From positions 33,782,050 through 33,846,049 of the forward strand of contig NC_079502.1 of NCBI RefSeq assembly GCF_030052815.1: DNA of 64,000 nt, written 5' to 3'. Shown here piece by piece: positions 11,001 to 22,074 of the stretch. The translations under genes were made by a program, and so were the position numbers. Source of the DNA: Hevea brasiliensis (Eukaryota; Streptophyta; Magnoliopsida; Malpighiales; Euphorbiaceae). Each line of letters opens with the position of its first letter. The stretch's first letter is position 1. Under the pieces are notes generated by a model. That model searched no databases and was not told the origin of the DNA. It saw only the letters and a list, made by a program, of their open reading frames with translations.

Positions 11001-11720
11001 GGCAATGGAGGTTTATCCTTCTTCAATTTGGCTAGGTTGAGAGCACTTGGAGAAGATGAAGTTTCAGCTTGGATAATGGAATTACAGCTGCCATTTAGTG
11101 TTTAATTAAATCCCTAGTGGTCCACTCACAAAATTTAAATCGTATAATAAGCTAAATTTTCACTTATTCCACATTAAATCCTTAATTCTCACTATTTACT
11201 TTAGGTACCACCAAATTAATTTTTCATTTTATTTTCTAAGTGTAATATCATTTATTTTTAATGGACATTTAGGTCAAAAGACAATTCGAGGTGTCAAATG
11301 ACCATAATGCCCCTGTTCGGGTTGCATTCCGGATTTTTTGGTAACACCGGGTTTTGTCTGTTTTTCGATTTATCACTTTTCTTTGTACTAATTATTTAAT
11401 TTTTCTTTGATCTTCCTAATGATATTTATTCTTCAATAAGGGTCTATTTAAGTCCTAAAAATGTTTTCCGTGGTTCCCGCATCCGTATTAGTCAACGGTC
11501 CACGCCGTGACTTCCCGGTGCGGTCACCCATCGCTAGGGTTCCTGGCTCGCTTAACTTGATCACATTTCTTTGCTATTATTTTTCCTTTGTTTTTCTTGT
11601 ATTTTCTTTTCTTGTATTTCATTATTTTATGTCTTCTCACTCATATCGAGCATCCTAGCTGTCCGGACAACACTGGTCACCGGAGCAGCAGAACGCACCA
11701 CCGAACATAGGGGTGTTACA
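8079..11720 (-). mobile_element. Solo LTR 'B' (3,642 bp) in E1 pol
   Basis: A minus-strand LTR: in window orientation it begins TGTCACACCCTACCCC and ends GGGTGTTACA. It is flanked by a perfect 5-bp TSD tgcca (8074-8078 and 11721-11725). There is no internal region, so it is a solo LTR formed by recombination between two LTRs. It separates RT from RNase H of E1; the host codons rejoin exactly once one TSD is removed. It holds the lineage hairpin (CTGAGAC-aat-GTCTCAG, 8711-8727), a second hairpin (9157-9177), the palindromes GCTAGCTAGC (9068-9077) and TGAGTACTCA (9085-9094), and the start-of-LTR inverted repeat (11663-11683). It contains no gene. Confidence 0.95.
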
Positions 11721-12159
11721 TGCCAAGCCAGTTTTGAGAGGCTAAAGGCTATGTTGACAGAAGCACCAGTGTTAACACAGCTAGTGTCGGGAAAAGACTT
11801 TGTGGTCTACAGTGATGCGTCACATAATGGGCTAGGGTGTGTATTGATGCAAAAGGGGAAAGTGGTCGCCTATGCTTCCAGGCAGTTAAGGCCACATGAA
11901 CAAAACTACCCTACTCATGACCTGGAGTTAGCAGCAATTATTTTCACACTGAAGATATGGAGACATTATTTATATGGTGAAAAATGCTACATCTATACAG
12001 ACCACAAGAGCCTAAAATACTTGCCAACCCAGAAGGAGCTCAACCTCAGGCAGAGGCGATGGATTGAGTTCCTGAAGGACTATGATTGTGTAATTAATTA
12101 TCATCCTGGGAAGGCAAATGTAGTTGCTGATGCTTTGAGCAGGAAGTCCATCACAGCTT
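11721..12159 (+). pseudogene. E1 RNase H domain, continuing pol after B
   Basis: The pol frame resumes after solo LTR B as [19 protein letters not shown], directly continuing the RT connection. The RNase H domain degrades RNA in RNA-DNA hybrids. Its four acidic residues are visible in order: D in [13 protein letters not shown] in [12 protein letters not shown] in [10 protein letters not shown] and D in VVADALSRK. This stretch is open with no stop and is well conserved. Upstream in-frame codons belong to B, so this piece has no start of its own and would be translated only as part of the polyprotein. Confidence 0.92.
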
Positions 12160-13080
12160 TAAGATCACTAAATGCCTGTCTGTCCTTAGCTCAAGATGGA
12201 GCTATTTTGGCTGAGTTACAAGTACAGCCAACCCTGCTACAGCAGATACAAGATGGGCAGAGGGCAGATGAAAAACTAATGGCCATTATGGGTAAAATTC
12301 CTGAGGAGAAGGAAACTGAATATGAGGTGAAAGTAGATGGGTGTCTATACTATAGAGGAAGAGTGTGTGTACCAGATGGTGGGGAACTGAAGACGAGTAT
12401 TCTGAAAGAAGCACACACTAGTGTTTATGTTATGCACCCAGGGAGCACAAAAATGTATAATGATTTGAAGCCTCATTATTAGTGGCCTGGTATGAAGAGG
12501 GATATAGCTGACTATGTGACTAAGTGTTTGACATGTCAGCAAGTCAAAGCAGAACATCAAGTTCCATCAGGATTGCTACAGCCTATAAACATACCTGAAT
12601 GGAACTATGACCGGGTCACTATGGATTTTGTTAGTGGTCTACCTCTCACCCAAAGGAAGTATGATGCAGTGTGGGTGATAGTGGATAGATTGATAAAGTC
12701 AGCACATTTTCTGTCAGTTAGGACTGACTACTCACTGGAGAAGCTAGCAGAATTGTATATCAGTGAGATAGTTAGACTACATGGAATCCCACTTTCCATC
12801 ATATCTGATTGAGACCCAAGGTTTACATCGAGATTTTGGAAAAAGTTGCAAGAAGCCTTGGGCACACAACTCTGTTTTAGCATTGCTTTTCATCCCCAGA
12901 TGGATGGACAGTCAGAACGAGTAATCCAGGTAAACCTAAGAACTAATTGAATTTTTGCAATTAATAAATTGAAATGATAGTAACAATGTGAATTATGTGA
13001 TAGATCCTGGAGGATATGCTAAGGAGTTGTGTCATTGAGTTTGAGGGGAGTTGGGATAGATACCTCCCACTAGCAGAATT
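12160..13080 (+). pseudogene. E1 integrase N-terminal and catalytic domains (with intron-like gap)
   Basis: Integrase inserts element DNA into the host genome. After a linker, the zinc-binding HHCC domain reads [22 protein letters not shown] ... CLTCQQVK. A TAG at 12480 replaces a Trp codon (the family reads HYWWPGM). The catalytic core shows all three acids: D in VTMDFVSGLP, D in SIISD and E in [13 protein letters not shown] at 12810 replaces an Arg codon (ISDRDPRF). After VIQ the frame is interrupted by 74 bp with GT...AG ends (12930-13003), then resumes as [21 protein letters not shown] is inserted at 13081 after AEF; the rest of the integrase is at 27239. Confidence 0.92.
12930..13003 (+). 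other. Candidate 74-bp intron in E1 integrase
   Basis: The integrase frame reads ...GTA ATC CAG, then 74 AT-rich bases starting GTAAAC and ending GATAG, then ATC CTG GAG. Removing it restores [15 protein letters not shown], the normal family sequence, in phase 0. Read through, it gives an in-frame TGA and a frame shift, as 74 is not a multiple of three. A homologous 74-bp interruption is at the same codon in element I (47079-47152). A CTAAT branch-point-like sequence is present. Splicing is inferred, not shown. Confidence 0.75.
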
Positions 13081-15395
13081 TGTTACACTCCTATTTGTAT
13101 AGCCTGGTATATTTCACTGTTCCGGTGACCGGTGTCGGTCCGGACAATTAAGGAGATTAGAACCACACTTAAGACAACTAGAGAAGCCATAAAAACGGTG
13201 GAAAAGAGAAAATCACGAAAAAGAACTGTTAAGCTAGTTAAATAATTAGGTCAGGGAGCCGGAAGAAATATTAAATTATTTGCAAACCGGGATGAACCGA
13301 CGAAGGGCAATTTGGTCAATTGACCCCGAGAGCTGACTCCTGACCTAACTATCAAATAAAATCAGAGAAAAGAAAATTTCGGAGTTGGGAATTAAATTAA
13401 AGAACTGATAGAAAAAAGAAAAGAAAAGAAAAGAAAAAGCTAATTACATCACTTTATGACATCAAAATGATGTCAAAATTAATTATTTTAATTCCCACAA
13501 ATTTTGACCCATTCAAATACATAAAGTAAGTCTTAAAAGGCATAAAAATTAAAAAAGAAAATGGTCTTCTCCTACCTCAAAAAAACAGCAGCCATGGCTC
13601 TCCCGAATTCCACCATTGACTCCTCCATGAAAGCTTGAATACGAGCTTTTAAATACCCATTTGACCCTACCTTACCCCAAATTCTCCCATAAACACTTGA
13701 TTTAATTACTTGAGAAGAAGATTGGATATCAAAGTTGAGGTAAACACATCAATTTGAAAGTTTGAGATTATTTGTTGTGTTTTTAGCTTGAATTACTTGT
13801 AAATAAACTTAAAATAAAAAAAAATGTGTGAGTGACTAAACTGAAATTCGTCCAGCAGGGAGGGGAGAGTGATTTGCATGAGTTTGATTGAGTTAAACAT
13901 GTTAAGATGCTTGAATGAGTTGAAAGATTGTGTTTATATTCTTTGAATTAGTTAATTGCAATGGATTAGAGTGGTTAGCGTTTGAGACCTAGGGTTTTGA
14001 GGCAAAAATTTGGAGAAATTTGTAAATGGTGTCTTTGACCTAATGTGAAGTGAAAAATGATCATTTGTGAACAAATGAGGTGTGTTAGAAGTGTTGGAAT
14101 TAAAAGCCAATTCGGATTGGATAAGGTCATGTGCTGGCAATATGACCAAAATCTCTTTTGAGGGATCAAAAATGAAATTTTACAAGTCCAATGGATATGG
14201 GACCAATTGGGAATGAAAATAGGCACTAAATGACACAATTTTCATTTAGGAAGCATGCCTAAAAAGTGACTAAAACCTAGTGAACAAATTGACCAAAGTT
14301 GAGAAATCACAGTCTGCCTCTGCACAACCTGACCAAATGAACAGTGTTTATTCATTTAGTCATAACTCGAGCTAGGCAGGTTAAAATGACCTGAAATTTT
14401 ACCAGTGGTTATATGAGATATAGAGCTCAAACTTTCATGAATAACACAAACCCAAATTATGCCATTAACCAAATCAAATTACTGAGCAAAGTTGGCTCAC
14501 TGAATCTGCAGACTATAGATTTGCCATTTGAATAGTTAAGTTTTAATGGCTATAACTCTCTCTAGAAAACTCTGATTTAAGTGATTCTTAAACCGATGGA
14601 AACCTAAGACATAGTAGAACATTTCATATGAAGAAAATTAGACCAAATTATGGACCTAACATGATCAAATTGCTGAACAAAGTTGGAATTAATAATCTGC
14701 CAGAACAAAATTCTGCAGCATAAATAGTAAACGTAATTTGCTTATAACTTGAGCTAAAAAAATCCAATTGGAGTGATTCAAAAAAGAAAATAAACTTAAA
14801 ACAATAGGGAACATTTTCTATGAAGAAAGTTTTGCCAAATTCAAACAGTAAACTGACCAATGAAACAGTACAATTAAGGACACCAAAATTGAAAATTTGG
14901 CCATTTTGCCTAAAAGATCTAAGTTTTGAGAAAATGACCAAAACCAACAAGTTTAGTGACCAAAATGTGGTATGTGGGTGAAGTTGGAGTTCCCATACCT
15001 ATTAAGCCTTAGAAAGTCAATAATTTGACTTGAATAGTGTAGTGAATAGTAACCCGAAATACAAAATTTTGAGAACGTCGAGTTTAGCACGTTAGAGCTA
15101 GGTAAAAATAAGGCTAAATTTATTTTTGGATTTATGTTAAATTATGGTACTGAAACATTATAAAATTGTGTGTTTTAGTTGAAAAGAATAGCGGGAAGGA
15201 ACCCGAGGAACCGAGTTAAGGCCAAGAGGCGACTCGCTTGAGGTTTGTGTACAACGTATACTTTTTATAATCATCTTTTGCATACTGTTTTGAATAATGT
15301 GAAATATTAGATTATGGCATTTTTATAATGTTTGATCTAAATTGTTGAAATGTTATTATGTATATTTGAAATGACAATGTTTAGCAAATTGTTAA

Positions 15396-18300
15396 TGTCA
15401 CACCCTACTCCCCTGTAAGATGTAACATGATCCCGTAGTACACCTAATGAATTACCGTACTTCGCCTACCGATAATCCATTAAATATACTACAAGGGATT
15501 TTCAAACAATTTTCGGGAAATTTAAGTCATAGATTAAAATCTGGTGTTATAAAATTTTTTAAAATTTCGGCAAAGTGCCGGCTGTATTTTGAGAAAACAG
15601 TTCTTCAATCCTGCAAAAGAAAATGCTTCCAATATGTTTTCTCAAATACAACTCCAATAAACTTTATTTTAATTCACAATTCAATTCTCAATAAACAATC
15701 AATTCATTTTCAAACTACTCTCCTCATAAAGAAACATTTCATTGATTACAAGACTCAAAATTTATAATACAAAACTATTCAAGTAAATGAAATCTCAACT
15801 TTATATTTACAATGATTTACATTTAATTACATACCAAAATATTTTATAAGAGTTTTTATACAACTGCTCAAATAATTTACATACATATTATTACATGCAT
15901 ACATCAAAACTTATGTACATGGGTATACCTATGATATACCTGGAGCTGATCTGAATATGTCTTCAAAGAAACTTATTCACTGCTCTATGCTCTTTTTACC
16001 TGCGACAGCATACAAAGCTATCGCTGAGTGGTGAACTCAGTGGTGCACAACTATAATTTAAAACATAGTACAATATACATTGACAAAATTTACAGTAAAT
16101 AATTTGGAAATCTGAATACTCATCAAATTCCAAAACTCAAAATATTCATTGCCAATAATGTAAATCATTTGTATAAATGACTTTGGTCACAAAATTCAAT
16201 TTATCAAATCATGAATAACCATTTAAGTAATTCCAACAAAATCAATTATACATAAACCATAATTGAAATCACAATTCTTTACCATTCAAAAGCCATTATG
16301 TATCTCAAAAATCATTATGTATCTCAAAAATCAATCTTTATCTCACTAACTATGCAAGACTAATCCGAAAGGGCCATATTTGATGTGATTCTAACTCCCT
16401 ATGGTCGGGGAGGTCGAATCAGATTCTAACTCCCTATGGTCGGGGAGGTCGAATCATTGTGCACAGTACCATCACAATAATGAATCTTCCGCAAGGGCCA
16501 TAACGATAAAATAAACTTAGATCTAACCTCAAATCAGAGGAAAATCTAAGCCTGTGCACGTACCATGGTAATCAAAACACAACTAACTCCATTGTCTTCT
16601 CAAAAAATGAGAGAGACGGGTAATAACCTAGTCAAGCATCTATAGTGAAATATAAAACAATATCACAATCCTTTTAGTGAGCATAAATCACAATATAATT
16701 TGATTCAAAGTCAATTCCAATATCCAATAATTTTTATGCTCATCACAATTCAAATCATAAATTTGCATTTTTCCATGAAATTTACCATCACAATTCAAAA
16801 CATGTTTTGTCACAATTTTCCAAAACATAATTTATTCAATCCATAACAATGCTTAATACTTGTGGAAATACAATTTCACAAACCTAAATTCATACATACT
16901 ATAACAATTTCAATAATCATTGAATTAAATCCAATGGTTGTTAAATATAATACATAAGAAAAATATGTCATTTAATCATATGAAATATTCAGGACAAAAT
17001 CAGTTAAAAACTAGTTGTGCACAAACCTCTGATAACTGTCTCTTGGTCTTGACTCAGTGTTTCCTTCCCTTTCCCTGAGTCTTTGCTAACTGAGAAACAC
17101 AACTTGAAGTGTTTCAGTACTTAATAAAACTGTCTCTAACGATAATGTTTGATAAATAATTCACTGAATGCTATTATTTGCTTAATCAACTTAATATATT
17201 GACCCTCGATGCGTTTTAGGTAATTTAGGTTTTAACGTTACTAATATGTCACATTCGATAGTCTTTTAGGGTTGGTACATGTTACCAAATTCATTTCTAT
17301 GTATTTTGCGTTTTCTTGCAATTTGCTGGATTCCGGGATACTAGTTTGACCTGGCCGGACGACCTAGTTTCCTCGGTTTTCGGGTTTTGGTCAAAACTAC
17401 AAACTTGTAGATCTATGTCTTATTGCACACGGGGCAAAATTTCAGGTCATTATGAGTTATGTAGACCAAGTTGTGGTCATTTTACTATTGCTGGTCAAAT
17501 TGCACCAAAATTGGTCATTTTAGGTCACTTTAGGTCATTTTAGGTTTGGCAAGTTTTTGGACTCGAACTTGTGCAAGCTGTTTGACTTGCTTATGGTCAT
17601 TTCTGGGCTTTGGTGTCTTCATAAGACTTGTATATATGGGTCTGAACTATTCATGGTTAAAATTTCAGGTTAATTGGACCTGTTTTAGGTGAGTGATGGC
17701 CTAAACACTAACTGCTGCCCAATTGGTCAATTTTCAGGCCTTACTTGCACTTAATCTAGATTTGGTCATTTTTCAAGCTACCTTGCAAGCAAAATTTTGG
17801 CAAGCTTTCTTCATGAAAGTTGGCACATTTTGTGCCTAGTTTCACCTCCAATTGGTCTCATACCAATTGGATTCACACACTTAAAGTTATAGGCCTAAAT
17901 CTCAAACTGCCTTATTGAAATTCTTGCATACACATCAAGCATCACTTTTAACAATCACCAAACTTAACCTTCAAACCAATTCTGGTTGTACCACAACCTA
18001 AACATAATTTATAACATATTATAGGTCATTTTGGCAGCTTAAAATTACATCCAATGTGCACCAACAAGTGCAGAATTTGTCCAACTCAATTTACAACAAT
18101 TCAATCACCAATTCATGCCCATTTACATGTCCCACTTTACACCACCATACATACACTCAAACTGCCATAACAACCAACACATTTCAACACCATTATTTTA
18201 TAAACCAAGCATGAATTCCAGCATTCCTCAAGAGTTAACAAACTGCCACAATGGTACTTTTACATTCCATTAATTTCCAAGCTTTAAATTTTATTTCACA

Positions 18301-19403
18301 TTTACATATACCAAGTATACATCACCCAAACAATTTCCTATACAATATACATTTAATCAATCATTTAATTCACCATTTACAAGCATAAATAAACTGCCTT
18401 CAAGGTGTTTCCATGGCTGCCAAAAATACACACTCCCATTCAACATCAAACCTCAAAAATTTCTCCATAAATCAAACACCTATAACCTCCTCATAAACTT
18501 TAATGAAGCACTAATCAAAAATACATACTTACCACTTTGGAAACTCTTCAAAACTTCACCAAAACTTGATCTTCTTGCTGCCTATCTACTACCCATGGTG
18601 TGAGGATTAACTTTAATGAAGGGAAGTGGAGAGAAAGAAGCTTGGATCACCCTTGCATGGAGCTCCAAAACCATGCGGCAATGGAGTTCTTCCCTTCTCC
18701 ATTTTTGGCTGAATTTTGAGAAATGAGGAAGATGACAATCTGCTGGTCTAAGATAAAGATTAAATGGTCCACTTTAATGAGTTAGTGGAACACTATTGCA
18801 AGTTTAATGTTAATTTATTCAAAAGTTTCAATTTTCCACATTTAACTCCCCATTTTTGCTATTTACATTAGGTACCCCTAAATTAATTTTTCATTATATT
18901 TTCCAAGTGTAATATTATTTATTTTTTATGGACATTTAGGTCAAAAGACAACTTGGGGTGTCGAATGACCACAATGCCCCTGTTCGGGTTGCATTCCCGA
19001 TTTTTCGGTAACACAGGGTTTTGTCCGTTTTTCGATTTCTCACTTTTCTTTGTACTAATTATTTAATTTTTCTTTGATATTTCTAATGATATTTATACTT
19101 CAATTGATGTCTCTTTAAGTCTTAAAATTAATTTCCAGGGTTCCCCGCCGTCCAGGGCTAGTCAACGGTCCACACCGTGACTTCCCCGTGTGGTCACCCA
19201 TCACTAGGGTTCTCGGCTCGCTTAACTTGATTACATTTCTTTGCTATTATTTTTCCTTTATTTTTCTTGTATTTTCTTTTCTTTTATTTCATTATTTTAT
19301 GTCTCCTCACTCATATCGAAGTGTAGTTCTAGGCATTCTAGCTGTCCGGACAACACTGGTCACCGGAACAGTAGAACGCACTACCGAACTTAGGGGTGTT
19401 ACA
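15396..19403 (-). repeat. D 3' LTR (4,008 bp)
   Basis: The left LTR is the 3' LTR because the element lies on the minus strand. In window orientation it begins TGTCACACCCTACTCC and ends TAGGGGTGTTACA. It holds the lineage hairpin (CTGAGT/ACTCAG, 16024-16040), a 35-bp direct duplication (16387-16456) and the start-of-LTR inverted repeat near 19345-19365. Small open frames in it have no family resemblance. Confidence 0.93.
16387..16456. repeat. 35-bp direct duplication in the D LTR
   Basis: Two adjacent 35-bp copies, each containing CCCTATGGTCGGGGAGGTCG, occur here and again in the 5' LTR at 23067-23136. The duplication therefore predates insertion of D. Confidence 0.9.
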
Positions 19404-19422
19404 ATTCTCCCCCCCTTAAAAT
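19404..19422 (-). other. D polypurine tract
   Basis: On the element strand it reads TTTTAAGGGGGGGAGAAT, directly before the 3' LTR. It primes plus-strand DNA synthesis. The palindromic TTTCGTGGACGAAA block, frequent beside this tract in plant gypsy elements, lies just upstream of it. Confidence 0.88.
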
Positions 19423-20425
19423 AAATTTCGTCCACGAAATTTTACCCAATAGCCATCTTACAATAGTCATACGCTTATTTTCTCCTTTCTATATGATCGT
19501 ATAATCTTCTTTTCCTCAAATTTGTATAAGACTTTTAACAATCTAATACAACGTTTAATTTGTTTGTATAACACCAATCTCCTCTTACTATTGTGCTGTA
19601 TAATATTTCGGTTCATGTTCCTTCTTGAATGACCCTTGAGGTCATGTTAGAATCATTTATCTAGTCATTGGTCCTCTGACCATTCTAGTCCATAGTCTTC
19701 CTCACATTCGTAACATTTCTTTGTTATATTTGAACCAATTGTTCGAATTTTTTTACTTTCATAACTCTGTTTATCTGTCAATATTCTATAACTTACTTCC
19801 TTTTGTACTGAACTATAACCTTTCGATATTCTAACTTTTGAGTTTTAGATCCCTAAGTAGGATTTTCAAACTTATTTCTAACAATTAAATTCTGTTCTGG
19901 CATAACTATACCAAAACAGATGTCGTTGGCAACTATTCTTATCTAGGTGTACTATCGGGTAGTACATAGCTCTACACAATAATCTCAAGTTAGTACTGTA
20001 ATCTGCAGCTTACAGTATAAACATCAAGAACATTGCATAGTTACTACGATACATCCCAATAGATCAAACTTTCCTATCTTTTATCCTTTTCGAATTCACC
20101 GATACCTGAAACTTAATCTGATTACAATATCCATTAACAATTAACAACTGGAACATCTCTGCCTTCATCTAGAACAATTCTATTACCACATCTTACTTTT
20201 ACATCCTCTTGCCTTACATTAAGTAGGCTTGCCATTTAGCTTTATAATTTATGGTGAGTTAGAAAATACTTTTCGCCGATAAACTCTTCCAAAACTAATT
20301 TCACTTATTATCACAATCCTTATCTTAAGGACTAATCACTAATGCATCAAAATTTATTCCCCTGTAAAGGAATAACAACAGAACATATAGTTCTAACTCT
20401 AACATAAAAGTATGCAGATCCTAGG
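19423..20425 (-). other. D non-coding interior (about 1 kb)
   Basis: Between the polypurine tract and the RT fragment lies about 1 kb of AT-rich DNA with no open frame resembling any retrotransposon domain. It occupies the place where RT, RNase H and integrase should be. Its origin is unknown: it may be highly diverged pol, a 3' untranslated region, or captured sequence. Confidence 0.6.
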
Positions 20426-20809
20426 TCAAATAATACATGAACGAAGAGTGCCATCCTTCTTCTTAACAAACAATATTGGTGCTCCCCATGGTGACACACT
20501 AGGGCGGATGAAGCCCTTTTTAAGTAGTTCTTGCAACTGTACCTTCAACTCCTTCAACTCTGCTGGTGCCATTCTGTATGGTTTTATGGAGATTGGATCC
20601 ACACCAGGCATAACATTAATTTCAAACTACACCTCTCTTTCCGGAGGTAATCCTGGCAATTCATCAGGAAACACGTCTGGAAAGTCATATACTGTAGGGA
20701 TGTCCCTGAATGCTGGACTCCCCACTTGGGTGTCTACCACATGTGCCAAGTATGCTTCACACCCCTTTCTGATCATTTTCTGGCTAGTGTAGCCGAAATA
20801 ATATTTCAT
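20426..20809 (-). pseudogene. D protease-RT linker and RT start, truncated
   Basis: Minus-strand frames read [36 protein letters not shown], then [38 protein letters not shown] and DGTLR, where similarity to RT stops. This is only the first 60 or so residues of the RT domain; palm and catalytic FIDD are missing. The pieces are separated by at least one stop (near 20612-20626). The continuation into non-coding DNA marks an internal deletion or replacement. Confidence 0.88.
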
Positions 20810-21648
20810 GGCAATAGCTGCCTCTTCCCATGTATTACCACATCACTGTACTGAGGGAGACCGAAAGTGACTGTCTTCAGCCTACAGTCAATCATGGCAT
20901 GATGCCTAGCTAACCAATCCATGCCCAAGATGATATCATAATCTCTAAAGGGCATTTCAATGAAATCAGATAGAAAAGTGTGTCCTTGGATCACCAAAGG
21001 ACAATCTCTATACATCCTATTAACCTTGACCTCCTGTCCTAGCAGACTTGTTACTAGCACCTCAAAGTCCATTTTTGTACATGGAACAGCAATGCAATCA
21101 ATGATGCTAGCACTCACATAAGAATGGGTAGAACCCAGATCAAATAACACAAACACATCTTGGTTAAAAGTTGAGAAGGTACCAGCCACAACATCAGATG
21201 TCTCAACTTCTTCCCTCTGTCTCGTTGCGTAGACTCTAGCCGGAGCACTATCTTGCTCTGATTGTTTCACTGTGCCTTGGCTGCCTGCTGGGCTACCTCT
21301 ACCGCTGCCTCTACCTCTACTATGTGGTTGTGAACTTCCAGTGACAGGGCTCTGAACTGACCCTTCTGCAGTAGTAGGAGGTGGTCCAACTCTGTGACTA
21401 CTGGTGCAGTCCTTAGCAAAGTGTCCTGTGCCTCTACAGTTATAACAGGCTCCAATAGTCTTATAGCATATCCCACCATGATATATTCCACAAGCTTCAC
21501 ATTGATGAGAAGGGTAGGAACTTCTATTTGTTCGACGACTGGACCTTGGTGGTCTCTGCTTTGATGATCCACCTCTGTTATATCCTTGAGCTCGGGGCTC
21601 CTCAATTTCTTTTCTCTTTCTCAAATTACTGCTTGAGCTCTGACCCAT
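20806..21648 (-). pseudogene. D gag C-terminus and protease
   Basis: An open minus-strand frame of about 280 residues. It starts in a basic Ser/Arg-rich region and has a full CCHC zinc knuckle (CYNCRGTGHFAKDC) that would bind RNA. A low-complexity linker and the protease follow, with the active-site region VLFDLGSTHSYVSASI (DLG where DSG or DPG is usual), YRDCPLVIQGH and the motif YDIILGMDWLARHHAMIDC. The frame is uninterrupted, which is unusual in this window and fits the young age of D. The capsid domain that should precede it is absent. The changed Asp-Leu-Gly may impair catalysis. Confidence 0.88.
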
Positions 21649-21960
21649 AGGTTTCTCCCTCTTCTCTATTTCATGTTGCCCTTGTGGGGGTTGGGTCTGT
21701 ACTTGGGCTTAGGCTGACAGATTACCAGCCATTTGTTGAAAGAAAGTGGCCATTTGCTGGGCCATTTGTGCAGTAATTTGTACCGGCAAAACTGGTATAG
21801 TCAGGCCTTCGACATTTTATGGAGCTGGGGCCTCAACTTGTTCTTCTGCCATCACAGACTGTTCTATTGTCTTATTCTTCTCTTCCATATCTTTTCACAA
21901 GATTTTCTATTCCTGTACAACCAACATAAGGAGATTCCTCTCCATTAGTTCATATTTATG
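21649..21960 (-). pseudogene. D gag N-terminal remnant
   Basis: The minus strand encodes a gag N-terminal stretch (MAQQMATFFQQMAGNL, then a Gln/Pro-rich segment) with several stops. The same QQM..N block begins the gag of F. In F it leads into the capsid domain, while in D it joins directly to the basic region before the zinc knuckle, so roughly the whole capsid core has been deleted. A start in the MERNLL region near 21945 is likely. Confidence 0.75.
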
Positions 21961-22050
21961 ATGTAAATGTACTATATGTATCAAACATTTGAGCAGTTGT
22001 AGTTACCGACCAAAAGATTTCAAATTCACAGTTCGAAATTCACTTTAAAA

Positions 22051-22067
22051 CCATTGCTCTGATACCA
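22051..22067 (-). other. D primer-binding site
   Basis: On the element strand it reads TGGTATCAGAGCAATGG, matching the expected complement of plant initiator tRNA-Met (TGGTATCAGAGCCATGG) at 16 of 17 bases. It sits a few bases inside the 5' LTR. Confidence 0.9.
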
Positions 22068-22074
22068 CAAAACA

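Noticed and set aside
22051..22067. tRNA-like sequence
   Set aside because: Only 17 nt complementary to the tRNA 3' end; it is a primer-binding site, not a tRNA gene. No cloverleaf found.
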